Below are positions 1-10,665 of a stretch of DNA of 64,000 nucleotides, piece by piece. The position numbers and the translations under genes were made by a program. Position 1 is the stretch's first letter. Every line of letters starts with the position of its first letter. Source of the DNA: Apilactobacillus zhangqiuensis (GTDB lineage: Bacteria > Bacillota > Bacilli > Lactobacillales > Lactobacillaceae); the NCBI RefSeq assembly GCF_019656215.1, contig NZ_BPLK01000004.1, positions 124,001 through 188,000 on the forward strand, in the 5' to 3' direction. The notes under the pieces are model-generated. The model did no database searches, was not told where the DNA came from, and was given only the letters and a program-made list of their open reading frames with translations.

Positions 1-3000
1 GTATGGGTTGGTTGCATTGACGTTGTCTTGGTTTTGCTTGTACGCATTGTTAGCGTTAGTAGCACCAGTTGCGTATGCATCCTTTTGCTTTTGAGTCCAG
101 CCAGTTTGATCCACTGGTTGACCAGTCAATGCAGCATTAGCCCCTTGGGTAGCCTTTTGCTTAGCATCGTTGTATGAAGTAGTGTATGCATCCTTGTATG
201 CTTGACTCTTACCAGTTAAATCAGGCATTTGACCGTCTGATTGACCGTTAGCGTAGGCATCGACAGTACCTTTGTAACCATCTTTTTGTGGTTGAGTCCA
301 GCTAGTCATGTTTGGAGTGGTATTGCTACCAGCAGCTGCTAGTCCTTCGTTTCCTGACTTAGAATCATTGAAACCAGTATTTAGAGCTGAGTTATTCTTT
401 TGCGCCTCAGTTAAGGTTTGACCAGCTTGTTGTAAATCATGACCTTGTTTAGCAGCAGCATAACCTGCACTTTGAACCTTTGAGATTGGATCAGTAGCAG
501 TAGTGTTGTTGTCACCATTGACATAGCCACTAGCACCCTTGTCGTAAGCAGTTTGTGCTGCCTGTTTTACCTTAGCGTAAGCCAACTTGAATGCATTACT
601 GCTTGAAGTGTAAGCAGAATCGTTGTTAGCAAGACCGTTACTAATGTCAGTAAGTGCTTGAGATGCACCATTGTTAGCATCAATTTGGTTTTGATCAGTT
701 CCATCTGGGTAGTTCATTTGACCAGTTGAAACGGCATCGTTGTAACCTTGTAATGCCTTTTGACCTTCGTTAAAAGCATTGATAGCTTCATTAGTCTTCT
801 TGGTTGATGAAGATTGACCACGAACGATTGCGTCTTCGAAACTTTGTTTAGCATCCTTGTAACCCATGTCGTATTCAGTAGTTGGGTTAGCAGGTTCAGC
901 TTGACTGCTTAGGTATTGTTGAGCACCATTTTGGTAGTTAGCTTGCATTGCATTAACCGCGTTGGTGTATGCAGATGCGTAAACACTATTTGAAGCATTT
1001 GGATTTGAAGCTGGAACCACATTAGATACATCTGGATTAGCATCGACAGCATCCTTAGCTTTTCTAGCAGCAGTAAAGGCAAGACTGTAGATTGGGTCCC
1101 CACTAGTATTGGTTAATTTACCATTGTTGGCGACATCATTAACCGCACCTAGTAGTTGTTGACCTTCTTGGAAACCTGATTGTGCACCAGTAGTTGTAAT
1201 GGTGGTTGCGGCTTGTTCACCACTTAAAGCATCTTTATAACCTTGTAATGCGTCAGTGTAACCTTTCTTCAACATTTGAATAGCTTGGGCAGTTGAACCA
1301 ACCGCTGTGTATCCAGTACCAGAACTATATCCAGAAGCGAATTGTGATACCCCTTGTTGGTATTGGCCTTGTAGGTATGATTTCGCAACTATATAAGCAT
1401 CAGCATAAGCTGGTGATTTTCCAGTCATATTAGGGTTGTTAGGATTGTCTGGATTTTTACTTAAATCAGTGTAAGCATCGTTGAAGGCATTGTAAGCATC
1501 ATTGTATGAATTCTTATCAACAGCTGAAGTGTAACTATTTCTGTTACCACTTTGGGCATCATTATTAGCCGCACTTTCAGATTGATATGCATTGTAACCA
1601 GTCATGTATGCAGAATCGGATGCTTGAGCTGATCCAATGTTCTTAGACTCGCTAAATCCACTTTGAGCACGACCGTATCCATAGTTAAACGCTTGTGAAT
1701 CGGCATCGCTACCAGTAGCTGGGTTTTGTCCTCTAACGTATGCCAAAGCACCATTAGCACCATCTTGAATTGCGATATCTCTTGATCTGTTATATGCATC
1801 AACGTATGCCTTAGATTGGTTAGCATCACGACTTAGTGGTGTTGCAGAAGCATTTGGTGTGTTCTTCAAAACATCATTAAAGGCTCCGGCAGTACCATCG
1901 TAGGCAGCAACTCTTACTGCTGAACCAGTGTAGTTAGCACCTAGAGTTGGGTTAGCCTTGGCATCGTTAATACCAGCAACAATATCGTTGAACATGGTGT
2001 TACCAGCTTTGTATGATGCACTATTGTTGGTAGTATCGAACGTATTTGTGGTTGATGCATTGTAACCTTTTTGAGCTTGGTTGTAACCGTTGCTCATTGC
2101 CTTAGTGTCAACAGTTGCGTTGGCTGAAGTGGTGTCGTAATTATTTTGTTGGCTAGCTTGGAATGTAGCAACCCCTTGAGCTTCATCAGTTAATGCCTTG
2201 GCCTTGGCGGTAGCAAAAGCAGCTTGGTAGGCATTTGATTGGGTATTAATTCCACTTACGCCGTATGAAGGTAATTGAGTGCTTGGAACATTTGGATTAG
2301 CAACATATGCGTAAGCATCCTTAACCCCGTAGTAAGCACTCTTAGAGTCACCTGATAGTCCATTATCTGTACTATTTAGTGCTTGAGCTTGTTTTACCCC
2401 ATCGGCAGATTGGATACCTTGAGTATTACCTGTTGTATATGGTTTATCTTGACCTTGCTTAGTGACACCACTAGCACCATCTTGATAACCGTTTTCAGCA
2501 ATAGAAACCCCAGTTGCGTAGTTACTATCTTTTTGTTGTTCAGTTTGGCTCACAGTACCGTTGGTGTAGTCATTGGCACCTGCTTGAAGACGACCAGCTG
2601 TATTACCTTGGTTGTAAGCATTTTGGTAAATTGGGTTGTTAGCTTGAGCAGCACTATTGTTGGTAGATGTTCCTTCAGTAGATGCCGAACCATCCTTGTA
2701 ACCATCAACTGATCCTTGGTAACCATCTTGGTATGCGAATGGGTTAACGGTACTTGGAACGTTGGTTGGGATGTCGCTAGTTGAAGAATTGTTCTTAACG
2801 GCAGTCAAACCATCGTTGGCACCTAAAGCTTGTGAGTAAGCTAATCCATAAACAGTGGTTGTATTGGCGTTATTACGTTGTTTCTTTTGTGCATCAAGCA
2901 ACGCATTCATAGTGTCTGCGTATCCTGGTTCAGTGTTGGCATTAGGGTTATTACTACCATTGTTAAAGTCCTTAATGGCATCAGCATATCCCTTAGCTGT

Positions 3001-6000
3001 TGCTTTACCGTTTGCAAAACCAGCGGCAGCATTGGTGTTAGCTGGAGCAGATGAATTTGGATTACTCAATCCTTGCTTAAATCCAGTAGTTAATGCTTGG
3101 TAAGCTTGAGTGTAACCAGCTTGAATGGCTGCTGTAGATTCTTGACCTGGGTTTGGTTGAACCCCATTATCGAAGTCTCTGACAGCATCTGCAGAAGCCT
3201 TGTTGATATCTGCCACGGCACGGTTGTACCCGTCAATGTAAAGTGTTCCATTTGAACTACTTGTAATTGGTTGAATAGTCCCGTTTGCAGAAGCATTGTT
3301 CAATGCATCAACAACACCATGGTAAGTTTGTGATGTTGAGTCAGATACCTTTGGATTACTCTTGGCTTCGGCAGCGTTGTAATCATTCATGAAGGTACGA
3401 CCAACTACTTCACCTTGTTGATAGTTAGCGTTTGAAGCAGGAGTTGATCCAGTAGCCATGCCAAGGACTGAATGGTATCCATCCATTACTTGGTTGTATG
3501 CTGCTGTGTAAGCAACGTTTTTAGCTCCATCAGCGTTTAGTGTTGCATCAGTTGCTGATTGGTTTTGGCTCAATTGTTGCAATGCTTTGTTGGCTAAACT
3601 AGCGCCATCTGAATAAGCCTTGTTATATGCATCAACGAAGACCTTGTCATATTGGGAAGTAATTGTCTTAGAACCAGTGGTTGAACCAGTAGCAACATCC
3701 ATGTATCCAGCCTTGGTACCATTGTATGCATCCAATTGATCTGGATCACTTGGTGTGTTGTTTTGAACTGATGTCTTAGCGGTATTAATCCCTGTATTTA
3801 AGTTTTGTTGTTGTTTTACACCATCAACATAACCTTGAGATTTGGTGTTAATAGTGTTTCCAGTTGTTCCATTGTATCCATTAGTTAGGTCGTTGAAACC
3901 AGTTTGTAGGAATCCAAATGAAATTTGTGGTTGAGTGTTACCCGCAGTTGGTGCAACAATTGTCTTCTTGGCAATGTCTTCACCACTTTGGTAATCGGCT
4001 TGTGCTTTGGTGTCGAACCAAGTTTGCAAGTCTGTGTACAAAGTACCACTGGTACTTTGTTGGTGATTGTATTTAGTGTTTTCCAATGATGCTAGTTGAG
4101 TGTTGAAAATGTCAGCAGCAACATTGTAAGCCACAGATTTACTACTATCATTAGCAGTTAGTGCAGCTTGGTTATTAGCTAGTGCATTATTTGAATCACT
4201 GAATCCAGTTGTCACATCATTTTGGGTACTGCCATTGTTGAATGAACTGTAACCCAACTTGTATGCATTTTGTAGACTAGTATTGAATTGAGCAACAATT
4301 GTACTACTGTTTACGTATGTTGGATCAGCCTTGTTAGCTGAAGGTGTAAATGTTGGTAGGCTTTGGTTTTTACCATCACGGGCATCCAATAGACCTTGTC
4401 TAGCAGCATCGTAACCTTGACTGTAGTAGGCGATGTAGTATCCATCATGACCACTTACAGACTTAGGTAAGTTGTTAGTGTAGTCCTGCGCACCTTGAGC
4501 GAATGCTTGGGCATCGCTACTCTTGGTTGCATCAGAACGTTCGTCACTAACCCCAGTGTTAAAACCAGTGACATAGGTTTTATCAGGGTTGTTAGTGGTA
4601 ATGCTTTGGTTTCCTGGTTGGTTAGAAGCAGCAGTATAACCATCTTTGTGACCCTTAGCAGCTGTATCTACCCCAGTAGCATAGTTTGTATCACTATTGG
4701 CAACAGTTTGGCTAACGGTGTTGTTAACGTAGTCATTAGCCCCCGCTTGTTGTCTACCTTGTGCATTACCATTTTGGTATGAAGTTTCATAGTTGGCATT
4801 AGCACCAGTAGAGTTGTTGTTGGCACTTGATCCAGTAGTTGATGACACCCCATCCTTGTATCCATCAACAGCACCCTTATATCCGGTGTTGTATGAAGAA
4901 GATAGGTTTCCATCATTTTGATAACTAGCTGGAATTGTAGCAGCTTGGTTAGATACGTTTTGTGGGTTAGCACTATTCTTAACAGTGTTTAGACCATCAG
5001 ATTGACCTTGATTGAAGGCAGTTTGAGCGTCTGAGAAACCACTGTTAAATGATTGTTGACCAATTGTTGAGTTGTTGTATGGGTTGTTAGCAGCTGTGTT
5101 AGCTTGCTTGTTGTTGAAGGTTTGCGCACCTTGTTCGTAAGCCTTTGGTTGAACGTATAGAATGTATCCAACTTCTTCAAGCAAGTCTAGTTTTGATTCT
5201 GTTTGAGATGTTAGATTAATGTCGGTTTGACCTTGAGCCGCCTTGTAGTAACCATACTTGATACTCTTGTAGACAGTCTTGTCCCCTACAAATGAATCAT
5301 CAGATAATTCACCATGACTTGTAGCACTTGCTTCTGATGAAATGTTAGAAACCGCATGAATCAATGCTGCTTGAACAGCATCGTATGCTGATTGAGCGGC
5401 AGCTAAGTTGTAAATACCAGCAGATGAGTTTGTAACTGTTGGTCTTTGCTTAGCTAGCGCACCGTTAATCAATGATTGTCCGTATTGGAAACCGGCTTGT
5501 TCGGCTTTACTTGCATTAGGATTTGGGTTAGCAGCTGTTGGGTTTGATACGTTTTTAACCGCATTGAAATAACCTGCTTCCGCATCCAAATAAGCATTCT
5601 TTTGCGTTGGGTTTGATAGAACAGTTCCGTATCCACCAGATGTACTATTAATAATCGCGTTTCTTTCATCTTGAACGAATGAAAGCGCACCTTGGGCATC
5701 AGATAAACCAGTTGTTGTAGCTGATGCTGGAATGCCTAAGTAGGTTGAAGCAAGTCCGTATTGTGATTGAAGAGTTGCTAGTGGAAGTGAAGCCTTACTT
5801 GGATCTAGTCCAACTAGATATGCTTGGTTATATTGGTTTACACCATCTTGATAACCAGGAATATTTTGTAATTGAGGACTAGTAATCCCAAAATGGGCGT
5901 CACTAACACCGGCATCATAAGCGGCCTTTTGGTAACCTTGGATGTAGGCAACCGGGTTAACAGCAGCGTTGAATCCTGCAGTTTGTTTTAAGTCATCCAA

Positions 6001-9000
6001 TGATAATGGTGAATTCTTATTAAATGCAGCATATCCGCTTTGGGCATCATTGTAAGCACCAGTGTAGTCGGTACTTGTTCTGGTAGCAAAGCTTTCTGCA
6101 TTCTTGGCATTGGTGTTACCAAGTGAAGCATCAGTTAAACCGTCAACGATACCATTTTGTTGAACAGCTGTACTACCGGCAGTAATTCCCATATCACCAT
6201 TTTCAGTTACTTTTCCGTTACTACCGGTGTTGTAACCTTCAATTGTGATTGTGTAGTTATTAGTCCCTGCCGATGGACTAGTGTTAACGATGTTGTTAAC
6301 ACTAGTCAAACCATACTTAAAACGCATGCCGACAAATTGAGGGTTAACGTTTCCGGTTGCACTCTTTTGTAATACAAAAGTAACTGGGATAATTTCACCA
6401 GCATAGTTGGTCGGAACGTTAATTGCTCCTGTGTATAGGTTAGGATCGGCATTTGAATATAAATCTTGTGTTGATGAGTTTGGATAAGTTGTTAAATTGT
6501 TGAAATTACCCTGTGGATTAGTTCCAGAGTATCCAACTTGGTAGTAAAGTTTTTGCCCTAAAATTGAGTTGTAGTTGGTCAATTTAGCGTATGAAGTAAT
6601 AACAGTGTTTCCGTTATTATCAACAGAAACCCCACTAGTTCCTACGAATTGAACGGCAGGAATACTTTGAATTTCTAGTTGTGTTGTATTTACACTTCCA
6701 CTGACTGGGTTACCAGAACCATCGACACCAGTGTAGTTAACACTACCTGATGGAAGGTTAAAGTAGTAAAGAGGAGTGATACGGTTGGATGAATCCTTTA
6801 TTCCGACGTTGTATGCATTAATCCCCTTTTGGTTACCACCTGTTTGGAAGGTATTATTAGTGGTGTTGTTATTGTAGAAGATAACGTGATCACTACCAAC
6901 ACCGTTGATAGTTAAGTTACCGTAGTAAGGAGTTACATATCCACCATTTTGGTCGGTAAGTCCAACAATCAAGTTACCTCCATTACCAACGTAGAAATTA
7001 CCATTGCTATTTTCGTTGGCAATCAAACCATATAAAGTAGCCTGACGACCACCAGAAGTGTAATAAGTCCCAGTTGTTTGTGGCAATCCAGCTTCAAGTG
7101 CCTTAACCAATCCACCGTTGATAACCTTAATTGTGGATGAACCTTGCATATCGATTGCTTGGTTATAGTAACCAGCAGTACCGTTATATGCTTGGAAGTT
7201 GATGGTACCACCATCGATAGTGATGTTACCCCCACTCATGAAGATACCACCTGATAGACGGTTAGCAGTTTGTGAAGCTAATGGAATAATATTTAAGACC
7301 GCATCCTTAGCAACGTTCAAGTTGGCTGATGAACTACGGAAGTAAATTGCCATGTTAGAACTGTTAATTCCATTTTCACCTTGTCCACCAGTATCACGAC
7401 TGGCAAGGGTCATCTTGGAATTTTGTCCAAGTGTCATATTTCCGTACAATTCAATGGCATTACCACCATATACTGGTGAAGTATTACCGAAGTAATGAGA
7501 ATTATTTTCTAGAACGAAGTTTTGCACTTCAAGGTTTTGTTGGTTCCCACCACCGACTGTTAGTACGTTTTGGGTAAATGGAGAATTATAGTATGCTGAA
7601 TTAGCCAAATTATTGTAGTTAACCGGGTTTAAAACGTTAACATTTCCGGAGAAGTATACGTTTTGTGAGGTCGCACTAAGCAATTGTCCACCAATATAGT
7701 TAATATTGGAGTAATGAATATTATCATTAGCCCCGACACGGAATGGACCATAATAGTTGGCAGCATAAAGTGCTTGGAAATTTTGAAGATATAAATCAGT
7801 AAAGTTACTGTTAGTGAATGTGTAATCCATGTCATGGAAATCCATCATATGGTTTTGTCCATCAATTGTGATAGATGAGCCGGTTGCATTAATATTTGCG
7901 TATTCACCACCAGTACCAGTAAGTGCTGTTAAATCAATATCACCGACAATCTTAATTTTAATAACATTGTTAGCAACATTACCACCACCGGCATTCATTG
8001 CACCAGTTTGACCTGTCAAAACATTGAAGAATTGGCCACCATTAGAAACAAAGACCACACCAGATCCCTTGGCGGTTTCTTGGTTAACAACATCGTTGTA
8101 ACCCATGTTGTAGTATTGGTTAGAGGTATTTACTGGGTTAAACGCAGTATTAACCTTAAAGTTGTTAGAACTGTCAAATGAGTTCGCAATTGAGTCTTTG
8201 GCACCCAAGTATGCTTGATCATATGGGTTAGATGAGTTTCTGATTCCTGAGAATGAGTTCATGTAGAAATCTTGATTTCCTTTGCTTGCTTGTCCAGGAG
8301 CAATACCGACCCACTTACCTGATTCGGCATCATTGTAACCTTGCATTGCCAAAGTCATATTTGTGGCAGTATCAAAAGCCTTCGCCAAACCGGCGTAATT
8401 AGCGTATTGTTGGCGTGCTTGTTGAATAATTGCATCGTTAGCTTGAGGAATGATTGAAGCCCCAATCTTACCGGATGATTGCACACTGACGTTATTAACA
8501 TTTGAGAACTTAGATAGTAATTGTTGTTCGTAGTTTTGGGTTGAAGTGTATGCTGCATATGGTGTATCCGCACCACCACGGTATGGAGAGTCTGGACTGT
8601 TGTAGTTTTGTGGAGTTCCATCCGTTAATGCAGTTTGTGGGTTGGTAGTTGATGCACCTGTGTAACCATTCCCGTTACTTGACGCAGCACCTGATGAAGA
8701 GTTGTTAGATGTAGTGGAATTTGCTGCAGTATTGCTTGCTAGACTAGCTCCATTTGAACTTAGACTAGCGTTTTTTACGTTTCCAGCATCATCTTTTCTA
8801 TTAGGTGTGTTTCCATAGTAAGTGTAATCTTGAGTACCGGCACCAATTCCTTGAGTCTTTTGGTTGTAATCGTTCATTACAGCGGCAGCGGCAGCATAAC
8901 CGGCATTGTAGTAATTAATTGCTTGTCCGGTTAAAGTACCAGAGTTGTTAGCCTTACCATTGAAAGCATCTTGATAACCTTGTTGAATTTGTTGAGCGTA

Positions 9001-9399
9001 TGTAGCTGAATCATCGTTGTTGTTAAAGCTAGGAGCTTGACCATTAGTAGTTCCTACCGTAACAGACGGAGTTGATGACTTTGCTGTTCCATTGCTTGTT
9101 GATGAAGACGCACTTGTCCCACTACTTTGGTTGCTTGAAGTTTGTCCGCTGGCAGCTGTCAAAGAAGCACTTGAACTTGATTTAGATCTAGCGCTTTGAG
9201 TGTTTCCTTGTCCTGAACTACTAGTTCCATTTCCAGTATTAGGGTTTGTGTCCGCATGGGCCTTGTTGCCACCCATAGTGTATGCGGTGGTTCCCAAAAA
9301 GGCTAAGGTAGCAACGGATACTACCACCCATTGCTTCTTAACTTTTTTCATTACTTTTTTATCTTTTACTTTGTTGAATTGTTGCTTGTTGTATTGCAT
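1..9399 (-). CDS. giant repetitive surface protein (partial, 5' end only)
   Basis: The frame opens with ATG at 9399-9397, behind an AAAGGA SD, and reads to the left edge with no stop: at least 3133 residues, C-terminus not seen. Residues 1-50 are a long signal peptide with a basic segment ending KKVKKQW, a degenerate relative of KxYKxGKxW, then a hydrophobic core and a cleavage region near NKAHADT. Residues 50-120 are Ser/Thr-rich. About 120-190 and 255-430 hold short Gly/Tyr/Asp/Ala repeats (GYxDAxxG, NAYxxG), split by a Ser/Asn-rich linker. About 435-1070 is non-repetitive and beta-rich with many NG turns; its start (VFVSNGGQFFNV, then IKIVGDIDLTAL) resembles the pectate-lyase-like adhesive domain of lactobacillar surface proteins. 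From about 1075 onward it is again repeats of the type DAYxxGxxxAxxxY. It is probably exported and cell-surface attached, acting in adhesion. Attachment and exact function cannot be read without the C-terminus. Confidence 0.9.
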   Translation of the reverse strand, partial: MQYNKQQFNKVKDKKVMKKVKKQWVVVSVATLAFLGTTAYTMGGNKAHADTNPNTGNGTSSSGQGNTQSARSKSSSSASLTAASGQTSSNQSSGTSASSSTSNGTAKSSTPSVTVGTTNGQAPSFNNNDDSATYAQQIQQGYQDAFNGKANNSGTLTGQAINYYNAGYAAAAAVMNDYNQKTQGIGAGTQDYTYYGNTPNRKDDAGNVKNASLSSNGASLASNTAANSTTSNNSSSGAASSNGNGYTGASTTNPQTALTDGTPQNYNSPDSPYRGGADTPYAAYTSTQNYEQQLLSKFSNVNNVSVQSSGKIGASIIPQANDAIIQQARQQYANYAGLAKAFDTATNMTLAMQGYNDAESGKWVGIAPGQASKGNQDFYMNSFSGIRNSSNPYDQAYLGAKDSIANSFDSSNNFKVNTAFNPVNTSNQYYNMGYNDVVNQETAKGSGVVFVSNGGQFFNVLTGQTGAMNAGGGNVANNVIKIKIVGDIDLTALTGTGGEYANINATGSSITIDGQNHMMDFHDMDYTFTNSNFTDLYLQNFQALYAANYYGPFRVGANDNIHYSNINYIGGQLLSATSQNVYFSGNVNVLNPVNYNNLANSAYYNSPFTQNVLTVGGGNQQNLEVQNFVLENNSHYFGNTSPVYGGNAIELYGNMTLGQNSKMTLASRDTGGQGENGINSSNMAIYFRSSSANLNVAKDAVLNIIPLASQTANRLSGGIFMSGGNITIDGGTINFQAYNGTAGYYNQAIDMQGSSTIKVINGGLVKALEAGLPQTTGTYYTSGGRQATLYGLIANENSNGNFYVGNGGNLIVGLTDQNGGYVTPYYGNLTINGVGSDHVIFYNNNTTNNTFQTGGNQKGINAYNVGIKDSSNRITPLYYFNLPSGSVNYTGVDGSGNPVSGSVNTTQLEIQSIPAVQFVGTSGVSVDNNGNTVITSYAKLTNYNSILGQKLYYQVGYSGTNPQGNFNNLTTYPNSSTQDLYSNADPNLYTGAINVPTNYAGEIIPVTFVLQKSATGNVNPQFVGMRFKYGLTSVNNIVNTSPSAGTNNYTITIEGYNTGSNGKVTENGDMGITAGSTAVQQNGIVDGLTDASLGNTNAKNAESFATRTSTDYTGAYNDAQSGYAAFNKNSPLSLDDLKQTAGFNAAVNPVAYIQGYQKAAYDAGVSDAHFGITSPQLQNIPGYQDGVNQYNQAYLVGLDPSKASLPLATLQSQYGLASTYLGIPASATTTGLSDAQGALSFVQDERNAIINSTSGGYGTVLSNPTQKNAYLDAEAGYFNAVKNVSNPTAANPNPNASKAEQAGFQYGQSLINGALAKQRPTVTNSSAGIYNLAAAQSAYDAVQAALIHAVSNISSEASATSHGELSDDSFVGDKTVYKSIKYGYYKAAQGQTDINLTSQTESKLDLLEEVGYILYVQPKAYEQGAQTFNNKQANTAANNPYNNSTIGQQSFNSGFSDAQTAFNQGQSDGLNTVKNSANPQNVSNQAATIPASYQNDGNLSSSYNTGYKGAVDGYKDGVSSTTGSSANNNSTGANANYETSYQNGNAQGRQQAGANDYVNNTVSQTVANSDTNYATGVDTAAKGHKDGYTAASNQPGNQSITTNNPDKTYVTGFNTGVSDERSDATKSSDAQAFAQGAQDYTNNLPKSVSGHDGYYIAYYSQGYDAARQGLLDARDGKNQSLPTFTPSANKADPTYVNSSTIVAQFNTSLQNAYKLGYSSFNNGSTQNDVTTGFSDSNNALANNQAALTANDSSKSVAYNVAADIFNTQLASLENTKYNHQQSTSGTLYTDLQTWFDTKAQADYQSGEDIAKKTIVAPTAGNTQPQISFGFLQTGFNDLTNGYNGTTGNTINTKSQGYVDGVKQQQNLNTGINTAKTSVQNNTPSDPDQLDAYNGTKAGYMDVATGSTTGSKTITSQYDKVFVDAYNKAYSDGASLANKALQQLSQNQSATDATLNADGAKNVAYTAAYNQVMDGYHSVLGMATGSTPASNANYQQGEVVGRTFMNDYNAAEAKSNPKVSDSTSQTYHGVVDALNNASANGTIQPITSSSNGTLYIDGYNRAVADINKASADAVRDFDNGVQPNPGQESTAAIQAGYTQAYQALTTGFKQGLSNPNSSAPANTNAAAGFANGKATAKGYADAIKDFNNGSNNPNANTEPGYADTMNALLDAQKKQRNNANTTTVYGLAYSQALGANDGLTAVKNNSSTSDIPTNVPSTVNPFAYQDGYQGSVDGYKDGSASTEGTSTNNSAAQANNPIYQNAYNQGNTAGRLQAGANDYTNGTVSQTEQQKDSNYATGVSIAENGYQDGASGVTKQGQDKPYTTGNTQGIQSADGVKQAQALNSTDNGLSGDSKSAYYGVKDAYAYVANPNVPSTQLPSYGVSGINTQSNAYQAAFATAKAKALTDEAQGVATFQASQQNNYDTTSANATVDTKAMSNGYNQAQKGYNASTTNTFDTTNNSASYKAGNTMFNDIVAGINDAKANPTLGANYTGSAVRVAAYDGTAGAFNDVLKNTPNASATPLSRDANQSKAYVDAYNRSRDIAIQDGANGALAYVRGQNPATGSDADSQAFNYGYGRAQSGFSESKNIGSAQASDSAYMTGYNAYQSESAANNDAQSGNRNSYTSAVDKNSYNDAYNAFNDAYTDLSKNPDNPNNPNMTGKSPAYADAYIVAKSYLQGQYQQGVSQFASGYSSGTGYTAVGSTAQAIQMLKKGYTDALQGYKDALSGEQAATTITTTGAQSGFQEGQQLLGAVNDVANNGKLTNTSGDPIYSLAFTAARKAKDAVDANPDVSNVVPASNPNASNSVYASAYTNAVNAMQANYQNGAQQYLSSQAEPANPTTEYDMGYKDAKQSFEDAIVRGQSSSTKKTNEAINAFNEGQKALQGYNDAVSTGQMNYPDGTDQNQIDANNGASQALTDISNGLANNDSAYTSSSNAFKLAYAKVKQAAQTAYDKGASGYVNGDNNTTATDPISKVQSAGYAAAKQGHDLQQAGQTLTEAQKNNSALNTGFNDSKSGNEGLAAAGSNTTPNMTSWTQPQKDGYKGTVDAYANGQSDGQMPDLTGKSQAYKDAYTTSYNDAKQKATQGANAALTGQPVDQTGWTQKQKDAYATGATNANNAYKQNQDNVNATNPY
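2380..2840 (-). repeat. long internal duplication, copy B, in the giant gene
   Basis: This is the partner of copy A (4480-5020), about 2.16 kb (720 residues) further along the protein. Matching landmarks are NDGLTAVKN, GSVDGYKDG, GRLQAGANDY, GTVSQT, NYATGV and YTTGNTQG. Divergence is spread through the block, so it is not a recent exact duplication. Confidence 0.7.
4480..5020 (-). repeat. long internal duplication, copy A, in the giant gene
   Basis: About 180 codons (residues ~1460-1640) are clearly homologous to copy B at 2380-2840. Shared landmarks in order are SDGLNTVKN, GAVDGYKDG, GRQQAGANDY, NTVSQT, NYATGV and YVTGFNTG. This long-range similarity stands out above the general short-repeat background and points to segmental duplication. 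Confidence 0.7.
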
Positions 9400-9862
9400 A
9401 GTAATGGTCCTTTCAAATTCAATCGAGGTTTTAAAACTTTAATTAAAACTTTTTCAAAAAATATATTGTTTTGCGCTGCTATTTCATTAAAATGCGCGCA
9501 GTTTGGGTAATTTTATATAATCATTATATTATCATCTTCTTAAAGAAATTTAAAACGTTTTGAAGAATTATTTAACATTTATTGATTAAACAATACATAG
9601 TGTCTAATAAATCGTTAAAAATCTATATTTTAAAAGACTTTTTGAACATCTATAACTACAATCATCTTTAATCCTTTTATAATTTTAATTCGAAATATCA
9701 TAACACAAAAAATCACCCAAACTATAATCAAAAATTCATTCGAAACATTTATTTAATATTTGTCATAACAATGAAAATATTATTTCTTCTAACTTTCATT
9801 ATTGGTTATTTTCTTTTACAATATAATAAATAATATTTGCGTTAATATGGGAGGTATGAATT
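9400..9862. other. AT-rich divergent intergenic region
   Basis: This 463 bp gap lies between the giant gene (leftward) and the phosphatase gene (rightward). It is very AT-rich and must hold both promoters. I see no convincing -35/-10 pair and no small gene. A weak inverted repeat (TGCGC at 9472-9476, GCGCA near 9496-9500) lies about 75-100 bp upstream of the giant gene. The rightward gene has GGGAGG at 9849-9854. Confidence 0.5.
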
Positions 9863-10645
9863 TTGTCACAACAACGATTATTAGACATTAAAAACGGCTA
9901 TAACTTCCGTGAACTTGGTGGATACCAAACAGAAGATGGCCGTTTTGTAAAATGGAATAAAGTCCTGCGTTCGGGTGAACTTTCTGAACTATCTGATTCT
10001 GATTTAGCCTTTTTAGAAGAATATGGTATTAATTTCGATGTCGACTTAAGGTCAGACACCGAAAGACAAAAAGCTTATGATAGATTACCAAGCAAAACCA
10101 AGTTTATCGCTAATCCTGTCTTTAACAGCGGTCACGACAAGACTGAACGTCAATATGCTGAGCAATATATGGACGATGCTTCGCGCGGCAAACAAAATAT
10201 GATTAATTCATACCAATCAATGGTAACTAGTCCATCCGCTCAAAATGCCTTTAAGAACCTTTTTAAGATCTTATTGGCTAATACTGATGACGGAGCCGTA
10301 CTATTCCACTGCGCGCAAGGAAAAGACCGTACCGGTCTATCAGCTGCATTCTTCTTATTCGCTTTGGGCGTTGATGAAGATACAATTAAAAAAGATTACC
10401 TATTATCAAAAGAAGCAATGAAACCATTCATTCAAGTAAAAATTGATCAATACAGTAAGTACGGTATGACTGACGAACTTCGTCAAAATCTAAACGACTT
10501 ATACACTGTTGATGAATCATACTTCGATGCTGCGATGGCTACCATTAAGGAAAAATATGGTAATATCAATAACTTCTTACACGAATTCATTGGTCTAACC
10601 GACGCAGATATTGCTAAATTAAAGGATATTTATCTTACAGAATAA
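9863..10645 (+). CDS. tyrosine-protein phosphatase (Y_phosphatase3 type)
   Basis: 260 aa, predicted to dephosphorylate phosphotyrosine or related phosphoesters in the cytoplasm. The P-loop HCAQGKDRTG gives nucleophile Cys150 and Arg156; the N-terminal NFRELGGY and the DLRSDTER segment are typical of this dual-specificity-like family. The start is TTG at 9863, 8 nt after GGAGG; the nearby ATG at 9856 is in another frame. No signal peptide. It lies 20 nt upstream of an alpha/beta hydrolase gene on the same strand and the two probably form one transcript ending at the 11607 hairpin. The physiological substrate is unknown. Confidence 0.88.
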   Translation: MSQQRLLDIKNGYNFRELGGYQTEDGRFVKWNKVLRSGELSELSDSDLAFLEEYGINFDVDLRSDTERQKAYDRLPSKTKFIANPVFNSGHDKTERQYAEQYMDDASRGKQNMINSYQSMVTSPSAQNAFKNLFKILLANTDDGAVLFHCAQGKDRTGLSAAFFLFALGVDEDTIKKDYLLSKEAMKPFIQVKIDQYSKYGMTDELRQNLNDLYTVDESYFDAAMATIKEKYGNINNFLHEFIGLTDADIAKLKDIYLTE

Positions 10646-10665
10646 ATAACATTGGAGTGATTTTT

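Noticed and set aside
2383-5699. Open frames on both strands inside the giant gene
   Set aside because: Low-complexity reading of the same repeat DNA in other frames; no SD, and they fall in a frame offset from the real gene.
1-6180. CRISPR-like or tandem DNA repeat array
   Set aside because: Repeats are protein-level, of variable length and degenerate; there are no constant repeats with unique spacers.
9856-9900. ATG at 9856 as phosphatase start
   Set aside because: It is in a different frame; the TTG at 9863 has the properly spaced SD.
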